Assembly (NCBI RefSeq): GCF_022605165.1
Contig: NC_063071.1
Coordinates: 806,001 to 870,000, forward strand
DNA: 64,000 nucleotides
From: Purpureocillium takamizusanense
Lineage: Eukaryota; Ascomycota; Sordariomycetes; Hypocreales; Ophiocordycipitaceae
Reading direction: 5' to 3'
Shown here in pieces: positions 54,917 to 64,000 of this stretch (position 1 is its first letter; every line of letters starts with the position of its first letter). Both the position numbers and the translations under genes were made by a program. The notes below the pieces were generated by a model, which saw only the letters and a program-made list of their open reading frames with translations, searched no databases and was not told the origin of the DNA.

Positions 54917-55962
54917 TTCGGTGGCGACAGGCTGGGGCTTGTGAGGAGACGGGTGTGCACAGGCCGCTGCTATGATACGAGAGAACGCGTGGAAGAAATC
55001 ATCAACCTGTCACGTCTGCTGCGGCGGCGGAGTTGATGAGTAGGGGGGCAGTGGGTGAGAAATGCGTTATGTAGATATGGCGAGGCAGGCAGCAGATGGC
55101 CTACGTTGACGAAGCTTCTGGAGGACGGATCCCTGGATCGCTAATCTAGGCGCTGTGACGCGTGCGCAGTAGAGGCAGGTGGCGGACAGCCCGGCGCCTC
55201 GTCTCTGCGGCCGGCGACGGATATCAATTCCAACCCGGAGCGGGCGCCGCTCCGAAGCCGCACGTCCGGCGAGGACTGAATGCACCAAATCATTCGCACA
55301 AGATACCTAGGTACCTAGTAGGTTACGGGCCAAACTTCAAAGCCGTCACAAACGAACCAAGAACGTCGACATTTTCCATGCCGCAATCGACGCCCTCCCC
55401 GCGGGCGTACGTACCTCTGGCAGACTGCCAACAGCTCGGGGCCCAAAATCCAGGCCAGGGGCGCGTGGCACTATAATTAGGCGGCCGCCGCTGGATGCGT
55501 CCACTGGGAAGTCCCCGGCTGGAATGCGCCCTCGGGAACAACATGCGCGCCTCAGCCACTACGCAAGACATCCTGGGGCGCTTCTGACTGGGTGGCGATG
55601 ATCAGATCGGCCACTAACATGCAGCGTGGCTTGCCAGCCAAACCCCTTCCTACAGCGCTCCAGCTGCATCAGTGCCAGCGAAAAAAGCCACCCTGCCGTT
55701 TGCGCACTCCCGCATCTTGATTCGTCCATGCTGCAATCCCCTTTTCGCGAATCTCCTCCCCTTTGCCCAACGCCATTTCCGCTTCCTGCATTATCTCGAA
55801 TTTCAATCCATCCATCCTCCAACAGCCCTTCGTTCGCTCTGTTCCCTTTTGCTTCCCTTGTTTCCATTCCCGCTGCTCGGTTCTCGATGCGCGTCGGCGT
55901 CACTCCTTAGACACTTGTCTCCTGCCTCGGCGTCGCCGCAGCAGCACCTTCTTGCCGGCCTG
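54917..55962. promoter_or_regulatory. Divergent promoter spacer, PPPDE-Trx-PUL / GDA1
   Basis: This is a 1046 bp spacer between outward genes. Its last 300 bp are C/T-rich, as in fungal 5' leaders before the GDA1 ATG. No gene is supported. Confidence 0.5.
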
Positions 55963-57731
55963 ATGCGAAGAACATCCGTGTCGCTACCCACGAAACAAGT
56001 CGCACACGATCCCCACGAGAAACCAGATCGCTACGAAACCAAGAACCCCAGGCAGGGCATCTTACTGCCACATCTTGCCAGGATGGAGGAAACTTTTATG
56101 TCGCAGTCGCAGAAGACGCGGTACATTAAGACCGGCGTCCTCGCATTCACAGTCCTCCTACTCTTCTGGTGGCTGTCGCCTCGCGGCGTCGAGGTGTACA
56201 GTGGAGGAGGTATGCCATAGATTCCCATGCAGCGCACATCCTCAATGGCCTCCCGCTGACCTGGCTCACTTACAGCCTCGCGTCCCAAGGGCGGCAACGG
56301 CCAGTCCCCGTCCGATTCGACGTACGGTACCAGCCGCTGCACCAAGTCCTTCTCCAAGGACAAGCCCATCGTTCAATATGTCCTCATGGTCGATGCTGGC
56401 AGCACGGGATCCCGAATCCACGTCTACAAGTTCAACAACTGCGGTCCGATCCCCGAGCTGGAGAAGGAGGAATTCAAGATGACTGAGAAGTCCGTCGGTG
56501 GCCTGAGCAAGTACAAGGACGACCCCATCGCCGCCGCCAAGACTCTCGATCCCCTCATGCAGGTCGCCATGGAGCACGTCCCCGACAAGTTGAAGCGCTG
56601 CAGCCCTGTTGCCGTCAAGGCTACGGCTGGTCTGCGCTTGATTGGCCCCGAGAAGTCGGAGGCCATCCTCAACGAAGTCCGCCGCCATCTCGAGATGGAC
56701 TACCCCTTCCCAGTCGTCTCCAAAGAGCAGAACGGTGTGGCCGTCATGGACGGTTCCGACGAGGGTGTGTACGCCTGGGTCACGACCAACTACCTGCTGG
56801 GCAAGATCGGCGGGCCGGATAAGAGCCCGACCGCTGCCGTCTTCGATCTTGGCGGCGGTTCCACTCAGATTGTCTTCGAGCCTACCTTCAAGGGCGCGCC
56901 AGAGGGTGGCATGCCTGAGAAGCTTGCCGAGGGTGACCACAAGTACAAGCTTGACTTTGGCGGCCAAAAGTTTGAGCTGTACCAGCACTCTCACCTCGGC
57001 TACGGCCTCATGTCAGCCCGCGGTGCCGTCCACAAGCAGCTCGTCTCTGAGGTTGCGGCCAAGGAGAAGAACAACGGCGATGCTTGGATGGGCAAGCCCA
57101 TCGTCCACCCTTGCATCGCTCCGGGCATGACTGCTGAGACCAAGGTCGAGATGGCCGACAAGACGACCAAGACGTTCAACTTCACCGGTCCATCCCAGGC
57201 AGCGCCCGCTCAGTGCCGCAACCTGGCCGAGAAGATCCTTGCCAAGGACGCCGACTGCAAGCTGGCGCCGTGCTCCTTCAATGGCGTGCACCAGCCTTCC
57301 CTGGCCAAGACTTTTGCCAAGGAAGACGTCTATATCTTCTCCTACTTTTATGACCGCACCAAGCCCCTGGGTATGCCCGACTCGTTCACGATCCGCGAGA
57401 TGCACGACCTTGCACAGACGGTCTGCATGGGCAAGGACGGCTGGGACGTCTTCAGCACCATTCCCGAAGCCATGGAGGAGCTCAACGACCGCCCCGAGCA
57501 TTGCTTGGACCTGAACTTCATGTTGGCATTGCTTCACACCGGATACGAGATGCCTATCGACCGAGAGGTCAAGATTGCCAAGAAGATCAAGGGCAACGAG
57601 CTGGGCTGGTGCCTGGGTGCCAGGTGAGCTCTTCCGTACTCCGCATCTCGTCGATTTTGCTAACTGATACTAGTCTGCCTCTTCTTTCTCCCGGCTCTGG
57701 CTGGAAGTGCAAGATCCAGCAGGTCTCTTAG
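55963..57731 (+). CDS. GDA1: Golgi guanosine-diphosphatase (GDPase)
   Basis: Gda1 hydrolyses GDP to GMP in the Golgi lumen; the GMP leaves in exchange for cytosolic GDP-mannose, so the enzyme feeds mannosylation. Three exons, 55963-56209, 56276-57623 and 57674-57731, give 550 residues. I chose the ATG at 55963 (MRRTSVSLPTKQ) because it heads the usual basic cytosolic tail; MEETFM further on is an alternative. A type II anchor follows (YIKTGVLAFTVLLLFWWLSP). The apyrase conserved regions are clear: DAGSTGSRIHVYKF, VKATAGLRLIG, DEGVYAWVTTNYLLG, FDLGGGSTQIVFEP and a C-terminal ELGWCLGA. Cysteines suited to lumenal disulphides are present. The last short exon completes the C-terminus with GSGWKCKIQQVS. 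Together with glucosidase I it belongs to the secretory glycosylation route. Confidence 0.95.
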
Positions 57732-57984
57732 AGGGAGCTCCGTGCGCGGGAAGCTAAGCTCAAGAGCGAGAGCCTTGATTAACTCGGTCCCGTAGGCGGG
57801 CTGAACGACGACTACGTTGAGAGAAATGTATAAAAACAACATCAGCATTACGGTTTGGTTCACGGCGGTTGGCAACAAAGTCAGGATGACTGCATGGATG
57901 GCAGTACAAGGGCCACAATGGTCCACCAAAGTGTTTGACAAGGGCGCATGGTTATACAGCTAGACTAATACACCGGCGAAATGC
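57732..57984. other. Convergent 3' spacer, GDA1 / Mg-chelatase-like
   Basis: These 253 bp lie between two stop codons, so the 3' UTRs probably overlap or abut. No gene is seen. Confidence 0.55.
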
Positions 57985-59247
57985 CTACAGCGGCGCCGTC
58001 ACCATTTCAAGCACCTCCTCTATGACCTCTTCTGGGCCAATGCCTTCGAGCAGGGACTGCACGGCCTCCAGTTTACTGCCCCACTGCATGCTCCTTTCTT
58101 TTGCCGGCGACGTGATGCGGATCCGGTGCAGATAGACCTTCCTCGCGGCCAACCCTACGAGTGCAGGCGTCACGTAGTCGAGCTTGTGCAGCGGCGCAAG
58201 GCACCGCATGAGCTTCTCGAAATGCTTTGTGGCGGCCGGCGTGATGCCATGATCAACGGCACGATGCATTCGGAGGAAGGAGACGACGTTCATCTGGTAG
58301 CGGACGACGTCGATGTCTACTTGGACCTGCTGGCTGAGCTGTGCCAAGTGACCAATATCCTGCTCAAGGTCAGGCGAAGCACCTCAAAGACCATCAACAC
58401 GGGAACATACCGATTCGGAGATGGAGGGGCCGGCCAACCCCTCATCTTGATGCTTGCTTCTGAGCGCGCTTTCCATGGATGCCGCGTCATCAGCCGCTTC
58501 CTCGAGGTTCACTAGCCCATCCTCGGGGTCGTGCCAGTGCGCCAGGGAGAAGAAGTCGTTGAGATGGGGCGTGACGTGCGCCTCGCCGCCGCTGTCCGCC
58601 TCCAGCACGGGCACAAAGACGAACTGCTTGGGGGCGGCCTGGACGGACGTGCGCGTGAAGATGCGCCGCGTGCGCAGCAGCTCAAGCGCCTGGATCTGGA
58701 CGGCGCGCGGCGCGCGGTCGAGATTCCGCGCGAGGACGCAGTTTGCGATTTGCGCGGCGCCCGGCCCGCCAGTGAGGACGGTGAGCGGCGAGATGGAGCC
58801 CCGCGAGGGGCGAGGGTGGTGCGGGTTGGCGACGAAGTAGCTGGCCGAGTCGGGGCGCGTCTGGAGGGACGGCGTGCGCGGCGCGGGGGTGCTCGTCGCG
58901 CTGGCGGCGGCGGCGGCGGGCTTCGGGAGGTGGAGGAGCGCCGAGGCGAATTCCTCAAGAGTGGTGCCGGCGTGGCAGTTGACGACGACGCAGCTGAGGC
59001 CGAAAGTCTTGCGCGCGACCTGCGTTTGCGGGAGGAGGGGGGCGGTCAGTTGTGTCTCGAAGAAGCGCAGCGAAGTGAGTGCAGAAAGATTCACAGCACG
59101 TACGAGTTGCAGCTCTTCGATCAGGTCGTCAATGGTGTCTGCGGGTGTGCTGATGATGCCATGCTCTCTGCTAACCAGGCAGAGCAGGATGGCCAGCTCC
59201 AAGTCGCTCAGGTCGTGGATCTTTTCGAGCAAGAGGTCATCCGCCAT
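57985..59247 (-). CDS. Fungal Mg-chelatase-like (AAA-type) protein
   Basis: Two exons, 59247-58411 and 58359-57985, with a 51 nt intron (GTATGT...GCAG) give 403 residues. The start MADDLLLEKIHDLSDLELAIL is chosen because it is the probable conserved beginning; an in-frame ATG at 59379 would add 44 residues. Recognisable features are SREHGIISTPADTIDDLIEEL, TFGLSCVVVNCH, the block NLDRAPRAVQIQALELLRTR followed by RIFTRTSVQAAPKQF, and LNDFFSLAHWHDPEDG. Fungal proteins of this type are named magnesium chelatase by similarity to the BchI AAA ATPase, but fungi make no chlorophyll. I see no intact Walker A motif, so ATPase activity is doubtful. A low-complexity Ala/Pro/Thr insert sits near residue 115. 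Function unknown; it may be a regulatory AAA-like subunit. Confidence 0.85.
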
Positions 59248-59858
59248 CGCGAAGCCGGGGGGCGTCCTTGGCCAGCAGGTCCATGGGGGCCGGCCGCCGT
59301 GGATGATGCTCGCCCGGTCCGAACGGTGGCTGCGTACGGGCGCAACCGGATGGTTAGTTGGATGAACAGGTACCTTCATAACCACCTAGAGCTCTCGCTG
59401 TAGTTGCAGGGCGTCCACGGATAGGGGACAACTGGGCGAAATGGGGTCACGTGGGGCTGTGACGACAGTGCACAACGCCCCACCGATTTATGCGTCAAGC
59501 TAGGCCAGGCACGGCAAAGCACAATGAATGGCCCGCCCCTCCCAAGCAGCCAGGCGGTGGCCTGCGACAACTGACTGCTCCAGCTGCCGCCAGTTGGGAC
59601 GGACGCATGCTCCATCATTCATTACAGTACCACCTTCGCATGCGAGACGCCGACTGCGCCGCCTCCCTCCCGTCCCGATACCTAACCATATCATTTCGTC
59701 GGTGCCTGTTGGACCAGACAGCAGACTGACCCCCCGTTGCGCCCTCGACACCAGAAGCATACCGCAGGCCTCCCCCCACGGGCCGAGCTGGGGCCTTCCT
59801 CAACGCATCCACATCTCGTCATCGCCGCGTCGGTCACGACGACGCACCGCACACCGCC
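59248..59858. promoter_or_regulatory. Divergent promoter spacer, Mg-chelatase-like / YPT7
   Basis: A 611 bp spacer between outward genes. It contains the YPT7 5' leader, rich in C and A just before the ATG. No clear box is seen. Confidence 0.5.
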
Positions 59859-60857
59859 ATGTCTTCGCGCAAGAAGGTCCTCCTCAAGGTATGCGTCCCT
59901 GTCCCTCCGCTATTTGGAGATGCGCCTGGAATGCCGCTAACCGTCGCCGTGTCCGCAGGTCATCATCCTCGGCGACAGCGGGGTCGGCAAGACCAGCTTG
60001 ATGAACCAATATGTATGGCCGCGCTCTGCCCTCGCGCCCGATTCCTCCCCTCCATCTTCGCTTCGGCGCAGCGTTAACACTATCCTCAACGCACAGGTCA
60101 ACAAGAAGTTCAGCGCGAGCTACAAGGCGACCATCGGCGCCGACTTTCTGACACGAGAGGTTCTCGTCGACGACAGACAAGTCACCATGCAGGTACGGCG
60201 GCGGGCGCGAGGACGAAGGACGTCGCGAGAGGGATGAGATGCTGATCACATTTTCCGACAGCTTTGGGACACGGCCGGGCAGGAGCGCTTCCAGTCGCTG
60301 GGCGTCGCCTTCTACCGCGGTGCCGACTGTTGCGTCCTGGTATACGATGTCAACAACGCGAAGAGCTTCGAGGCGCTGGACAGCTGGAGAGACGAGTTTC
60401 TCATCCAGGCTTCGCCACGGGATCCGCCAAACTTCCCCTTTGTACGTCTACGCCGGACACAACGGCTGGGACGCGTGACTGACCGCTTTGCAGGTCGTGC
60501 TGGGCAACAAGATTGATGTCGAGGAGAGCAAGCGAGTGGTAGGCCGGCGAAGTCAACCGTGACACACGGACGAGGACTGACCAGCTGCAGATCTCGAACA
60601 AGAGGGCAATGACCTTTTGCCAGTCAAAGGGAGACATTCCGTACTTTGAGACGAGCGCCAAGGAGGCCATCAACATTGACCAGGCATTCGAGGGTACGTT
60701 TGTCCTCTTTCCTGGTTGAAATGGCTCCACCGTACTGATATAACTAGTCATTGCGCGAAACGCCCTGGCACAGGAAGAGTCAGAAGAGTTCAGCGGCGAC
60801 TTTGACGACCCCATCAACATCCACATCGACAACGACCGCGACGGGTGCGCCTGCTGA
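59859..60857 (+). CDS. YPT7: Rab7-type GTPase Ypt7
   Basis: Ypt7/Rab7 controls late endosome and vacuole fusion through the HOPS tether. Seven exons, 59859-59888, 59959-60012, 60097-60192, 60262-60441, 60494-60538, 60591-60693 and 60748-60857, give 205 residues, a usual length for the family. All six introns (52-84 nt) keep frame. Motifs: [11 protein letters not shown] (P-loop, residue 15 on), switch [12 protein letters not shown] (Rab7-typical), [30 protein letters not shown], and the C-terminal CAC for double geranylgeranylation. With so many short exons no single long frame represents it. It fits the vacuolar theme of the two transporters nearby. Confidence 0.96.
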
Positions 60858-62564
60858 AGGCAGAGAGGGGTCTTATCACTTTCACCGCGCCAAGACAGGT
60901 TTGAGGCCCAAGGGAAAGGATTGCAGTATCATCGCGGACCGGACCACACATACAATTTGCGCACGCCGGATCGATGTGTTTCTCTTTTTGCCGTTGCATG
61001 GGTGTAGAATACCTCGCGTCGAGACCTGCTTGCTACTCATTTCTCTGTTACCTGGTGTTTACATGGCCGCCTGTTTGGAGAAACCATTAATGTTCTTCTT
61101 TGCGAGTTTTCTGTGATGCTTTCCCGTTCTGGTAGTGCTGGAGAACACCATATACCTGGTTTATAGACGAGCCACTGTCGCAACAGGTAGTAGACCGCTT
61201 GTGCAAGCCGGGTTCGCGCCGTGACGGAGTCTCTGTGCCGTGTGGGCACTGACCTCGACCGTTTTTGCAGGCTTGTCTAATGGTTTTGCCCATTTTGTAC
61301 TTTGAGGAGAGAGACGTATGGAGGTGGGTCAAACGTGGTAAGGAGGTGCGTAGGTAGTAAGGAGGTTTGATTACAAGTGTGGCCCTCGATTATTCATAGC
61401 CTGTCGTGCTCCTCGGACGTCTGCCGACGATCTGTCATGCAGCCGGATCGTAGAGGGCCTAGCGGCCAGCGGACAGACGGGCCACTAAAGAGGAGCCCAA
61501 GAGGGCAGAGGAGGTAAGGCCGAAAGAGAGGCGGACACATTGTATGCTCAGAATTGGGAGGAGATGGAGCCTGAGCCATGGATTGGGAAGTGTCTGAGTC
61601 CACCGTGAAAAATGGTTATCAGAGGGGCTCGCTGGCATATGAAACGTTTGAGAAGTTGAACCGAGACGGATCGTATATAATAGCAACAAAACCAGATTTG
61701 TGCACTCAACACTCACTCCGGCTCACTCAAGCCAGGCAGCAAATCATAGAAGTGGCGTGATACCTTGTCCCGGGGCGTCAACAGGCAAGTGCCTGCAAAG
61801 CTACATCTTCCCAATAATTGGAATAGAATACCGAGAGCGTCCAATTCCTCAGCTCTTGATGACTACCTCATATCCAGAAAGACGGATCGCATCAGTAGCG
61901 GAAACGACCCGGGCCCGGAACTCGGATCACTGCCTTCTTCTGGCCATCACAACACCGCCACACACGCAGCCCGGAGTGAAAACCACCACTTAGAGCTGGC
62001 AGCCAAACACCAAGCACCGTCGCCTTTAATGCAAACTCCCCCCTCCCCCGAAAATCGAACCACCGCGCGTGCGATCATGTCCGTCGTCGGGTCGATCCCG
62101 CTCGTCTGGCCGGTGTAGGGTAAGCAGAAACTGACGGGGCCCCACCCGGGAGCCGAGGCTAGACGGCTCGGAACTGCGGGAGGAGCTGCTTCTACCCCAG
62201 GAATTGGCGCCGCGTCTTGGCCCCATCCCCCCGAACCTGTTCTCAGTGGCCCCAAGCTCCCTCCCTCCCTCCCTGCGCTGGCGAGCCTCGGCTCCGCTAC
62301 GTTAGTAGGCGCGGGAAGCACTTAAAGGACTTCGCACCTCCTCCGCATCGGCCGGGACCCCTCGCCGGAACCCATCTTATTATCGTCGATTGCCGACATA
62401 CATTATTACACACCATCTCTTGTTTGAACGTCTTTGATTGTTTTGTGACACCTTTGAAGTGTCAGCCTGCAGCTTTCAGTTGACGAATAGCAAGGATTGC
62501 ATTGTCATCGTGAAGTTCGAACCGTTGAGGTGTCTCACATCGTTCGAGACGTCGATCTTCCGTC
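60858..62564. other. 1.7 kb spacer between YPT7 and the acyl-CoA dehydrogenase
   Basis: It holds the YPT7 3' UTR and the promoter of the next plus-strand gene. A TATA-like GTATATAATAG at 61672-61682 precedes frames of ~100 codons at 61700-62118, which lack domains and splice partners. I do not call a gene. Confidence 0.5.
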
Positions 62565-64000
62565 ATGTCCGCCCGGATTCCAGCCATTGTACGTACGATG
62601 GCCTCCTGACACCTTTTTAGAGAGGCGTCGCGACCTATTTTGGGAGGCACTATACTGACGGCCGTTTCACACATAGGTGGCGCATCGTGTCAGCGATGAG
62701 GCCAAGCGGATGATTGATGTGGTGGCCAAGTTTGTCGAGGAGGACTGCATCCCGTGAGCTGCCCTCCCCTTCATGCCACGCCTGCGACACTTAGCACGCG
62801 ATCCCTATTCCCAGGACGCAAATGTTGTTGCTGACACGGGCGTCCAGGGCAGATCCCGTGCTCGAAGCTCAGGTGGGCGAGGGCGACGCGCGGTGGGAGT
62901 CGCACCCGTCCATCGTCGAGGAGCTCAAGGCCAAGGCGCGCAAGCTGGGGCTCTGGAACATGTTCCTGCCCAAGGGCCACTACAAGGAGTCGCCCGGGTG
63001 GACCAACCTCGAGTACGGCCTCATGGCGGAGTGGCTGGGCCGCTCGCGCGTGGCGTCCGAGGCGTGCAACTGCGCCGCGCCCGACACGGGCAACATGGAG
63101 GTGCTGGCCAAGTACGGCGACGAGGCGCAGAAGCAGCAGTGGCTGCGCCCGCTCATGGAGGGCAAGATCCGGTCCGCGTTCCTCATGACGGAGCCGGCCG
63201 TGGCCTCGTCGGACGCGACCAACATCGAGCTCAGCATCCGGCGCGAGGGCAACGAGTACGTGCTCAACGGCAGCAAGTGGTGGTCGAGCGGTGCGGGCGA
63301 CCCACGATGCCAGATCTACATCGTCATGGGCAAGACGGACCCGGACAACAAGGACCCCTACCGCCAGCAGTCGGTGGTGCTGGTGCCGGCCGACACGCCG
63401 GGCATCAAGATTGTGCGCATGCTCAAGGTGTACGGCTACGACGACGCGCCCCACGGCCACGGCCACCTGACGTTTGACAATGTGCGCGTGCCCGTGTCCA
63501 ACATGGTGCTGGGCGAGGGCCGCGGCTTCGAGATTATCCAGGGCCGCTTGGGACCGGGGCGCATCCACCACGCCATGCGCAGCATCGGAGCGGTACGTTT
63601 TCTTTCTCTCTCTCTCTCTCTCCTCTCTCCTCTCTCCATTCTTCTTCTTCCATGGACATGTTTTTTTCTCTCCCGCGGCATGCCGTGATCTATCTTGCGG
63701 GTGGGGGGAGACCAGCGTCATGGGCTCGCTGACATCCTTTTTTCTTGCAGTCCGAGGTGGCGCTCGACTGGATGCTGATGCGCGTCAACGACGAGTCCAA
63801 GAAGCCGTTTGGCAAGCTCCTGCGCGAGCACGGCGTCATCCTCGAGTGGATCGCCAAGTCGCGCATCGAGATCGACGCGGCGCGGCTGGTGGTGCTCAAC
63901 GCGGCGGTCAAGATGGACGAGCAAGGGCCCAAGAAGGCGCTGCGAGAAATCGCCGAGGCCAAGGTGCTGATCCCGCAGACGGCGCTGACCGTCATCGACC
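62565..64000 (+). CDS. Acyl-CoA dehydrogenase family protein, 3' end outside window
   Basis: Acyl-CoA dehydrogenases are FAD enzymes that introduce the alpha-beta double bond in fatty-acid or amino-acid breakdown. Exons seen are 62565-62588 (eight residues only), 62677-62753, 62848-63592 and 63751 to the window edge. Introns are 88, 94 and 158 nt, and all joints keep frame. About 365 residues are visible. The sequence starts [27 protein letters not shown], followed by [23 protein letters not shown] and the family segment [50 protein letters not shown] and [14 protein letters not shown]. These resemble the ACAD10/11-like fungal group. The third intron contains a CT repeat. The active-site and C-terminal part are beyond 64000. 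Substrate cannot be told from this. Confidence 0.9.
63597..63650. repeat. CT-rich microsatellite in an intron
   Basis: CT repeats and CCTCT variants fill the 5' part of the 158 nt intron of the acyl-CoA dehydrogenase gene, which makes this intron longer than its neighbours. Confidence 0.75.

Noticed and set aside
61190..61225. CCGGGTTCGCGCCG resembling a tRNA T arm
   Set aside because: The loop does not fit TTCRA, and no other cloverleaf arms could be drawn around it.
61700..62118. Two frames of about 100 codons after a TATA-like site
   Set aside because: No domains, no conserved-looking composition, no introns joining them to further exons, and they overlap each other in different frames.

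Overview
The window is nuclear DNA of a filamentous ascomycete (Pezizomycotina). Sordariomycetes, probably Hypocreales, is my best guess from protein style and gene structure; this is inference, as no homology search was run. The grounds are: GC-rich coding DNA; short introns (mostly 48-130 nt) with GTAAGT/GTGAGT-like donors, CTAAC/CTAAT-like branch sites and CAG/TAG acceptors; and typical fungal proteins (a SepA-type formin, Sec16, Hus1, a Neo1-type flippase, glucosidase I, Ypt7). I see 22 protein-coding genes, the last cut by the right edge. I recognise no tRNA, rRNA, transposon, CRISPR array or secondary-metabolite cluster.

Layout. 1-1561 is non-coding and rich in simple repeats. 1562-11241 holds glucosidase I (-), the U4/U6.U5 27 kDa-type snRNP protein (+) and the formin (-). 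11242-16634 holds a 2.2 kb spacer, two small predicted membrane proteins that appear only after splicing, and a RING protein (-). 17430-25047 holds HUS1 (+) and SEC16 (-). 27029-39222 holds the NEO1-type P4-ATPase (+), an unrecognised, possibly glycosidase-like protein (-), CYC2-like (-), AIM32-like (-) and an AVT vacuolar amino-acid transporter (-). A 3.2 kb spacer with a degenerate tandem repeat precedes 42444-51370, which holds a VHC1-like cation-chloride cotransporter (+), an unknown 514-residue protein (+), a CobW GTPase (-) and an unknown 109-residue protein (+). A 1.75 kb spacer (51371-53123) carries an array of imperfect palindromes. 53124-64000 holds a PPPDE-thioredoxin-PUL protein (-), the Golgi GDPase GDA1 (+), a Mg-chelatase-like protein (-), YPT7 (+) and an acyl-CoA dehydrogenase (+, partial).

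Theme. Genes mostly alternate in divergent and convergent pairs, so many spacers are shared promoters or shared 3' ends. Many products act on endomembranes: ER glucosidase I, COPII Sec16, Golgi/endosomal flippase, Golgi GDPase, vacuolar Rab7 and two vacuolar-type transporters. A neighbouring CYC2-AIM32 pair is mitochondrial redox. I regard this as a core housekeeping region and found no convincing new defence or mobile system. The most unusual items are the palindrome array at 51670-52260, the two small spliced membrane proteins, the three-domain PPPDE/thioredoxin/PUL protein and the paired acidic DAW repeats of Sec16. Exon limits were set by eye from splice signals and reading-frame continuity.
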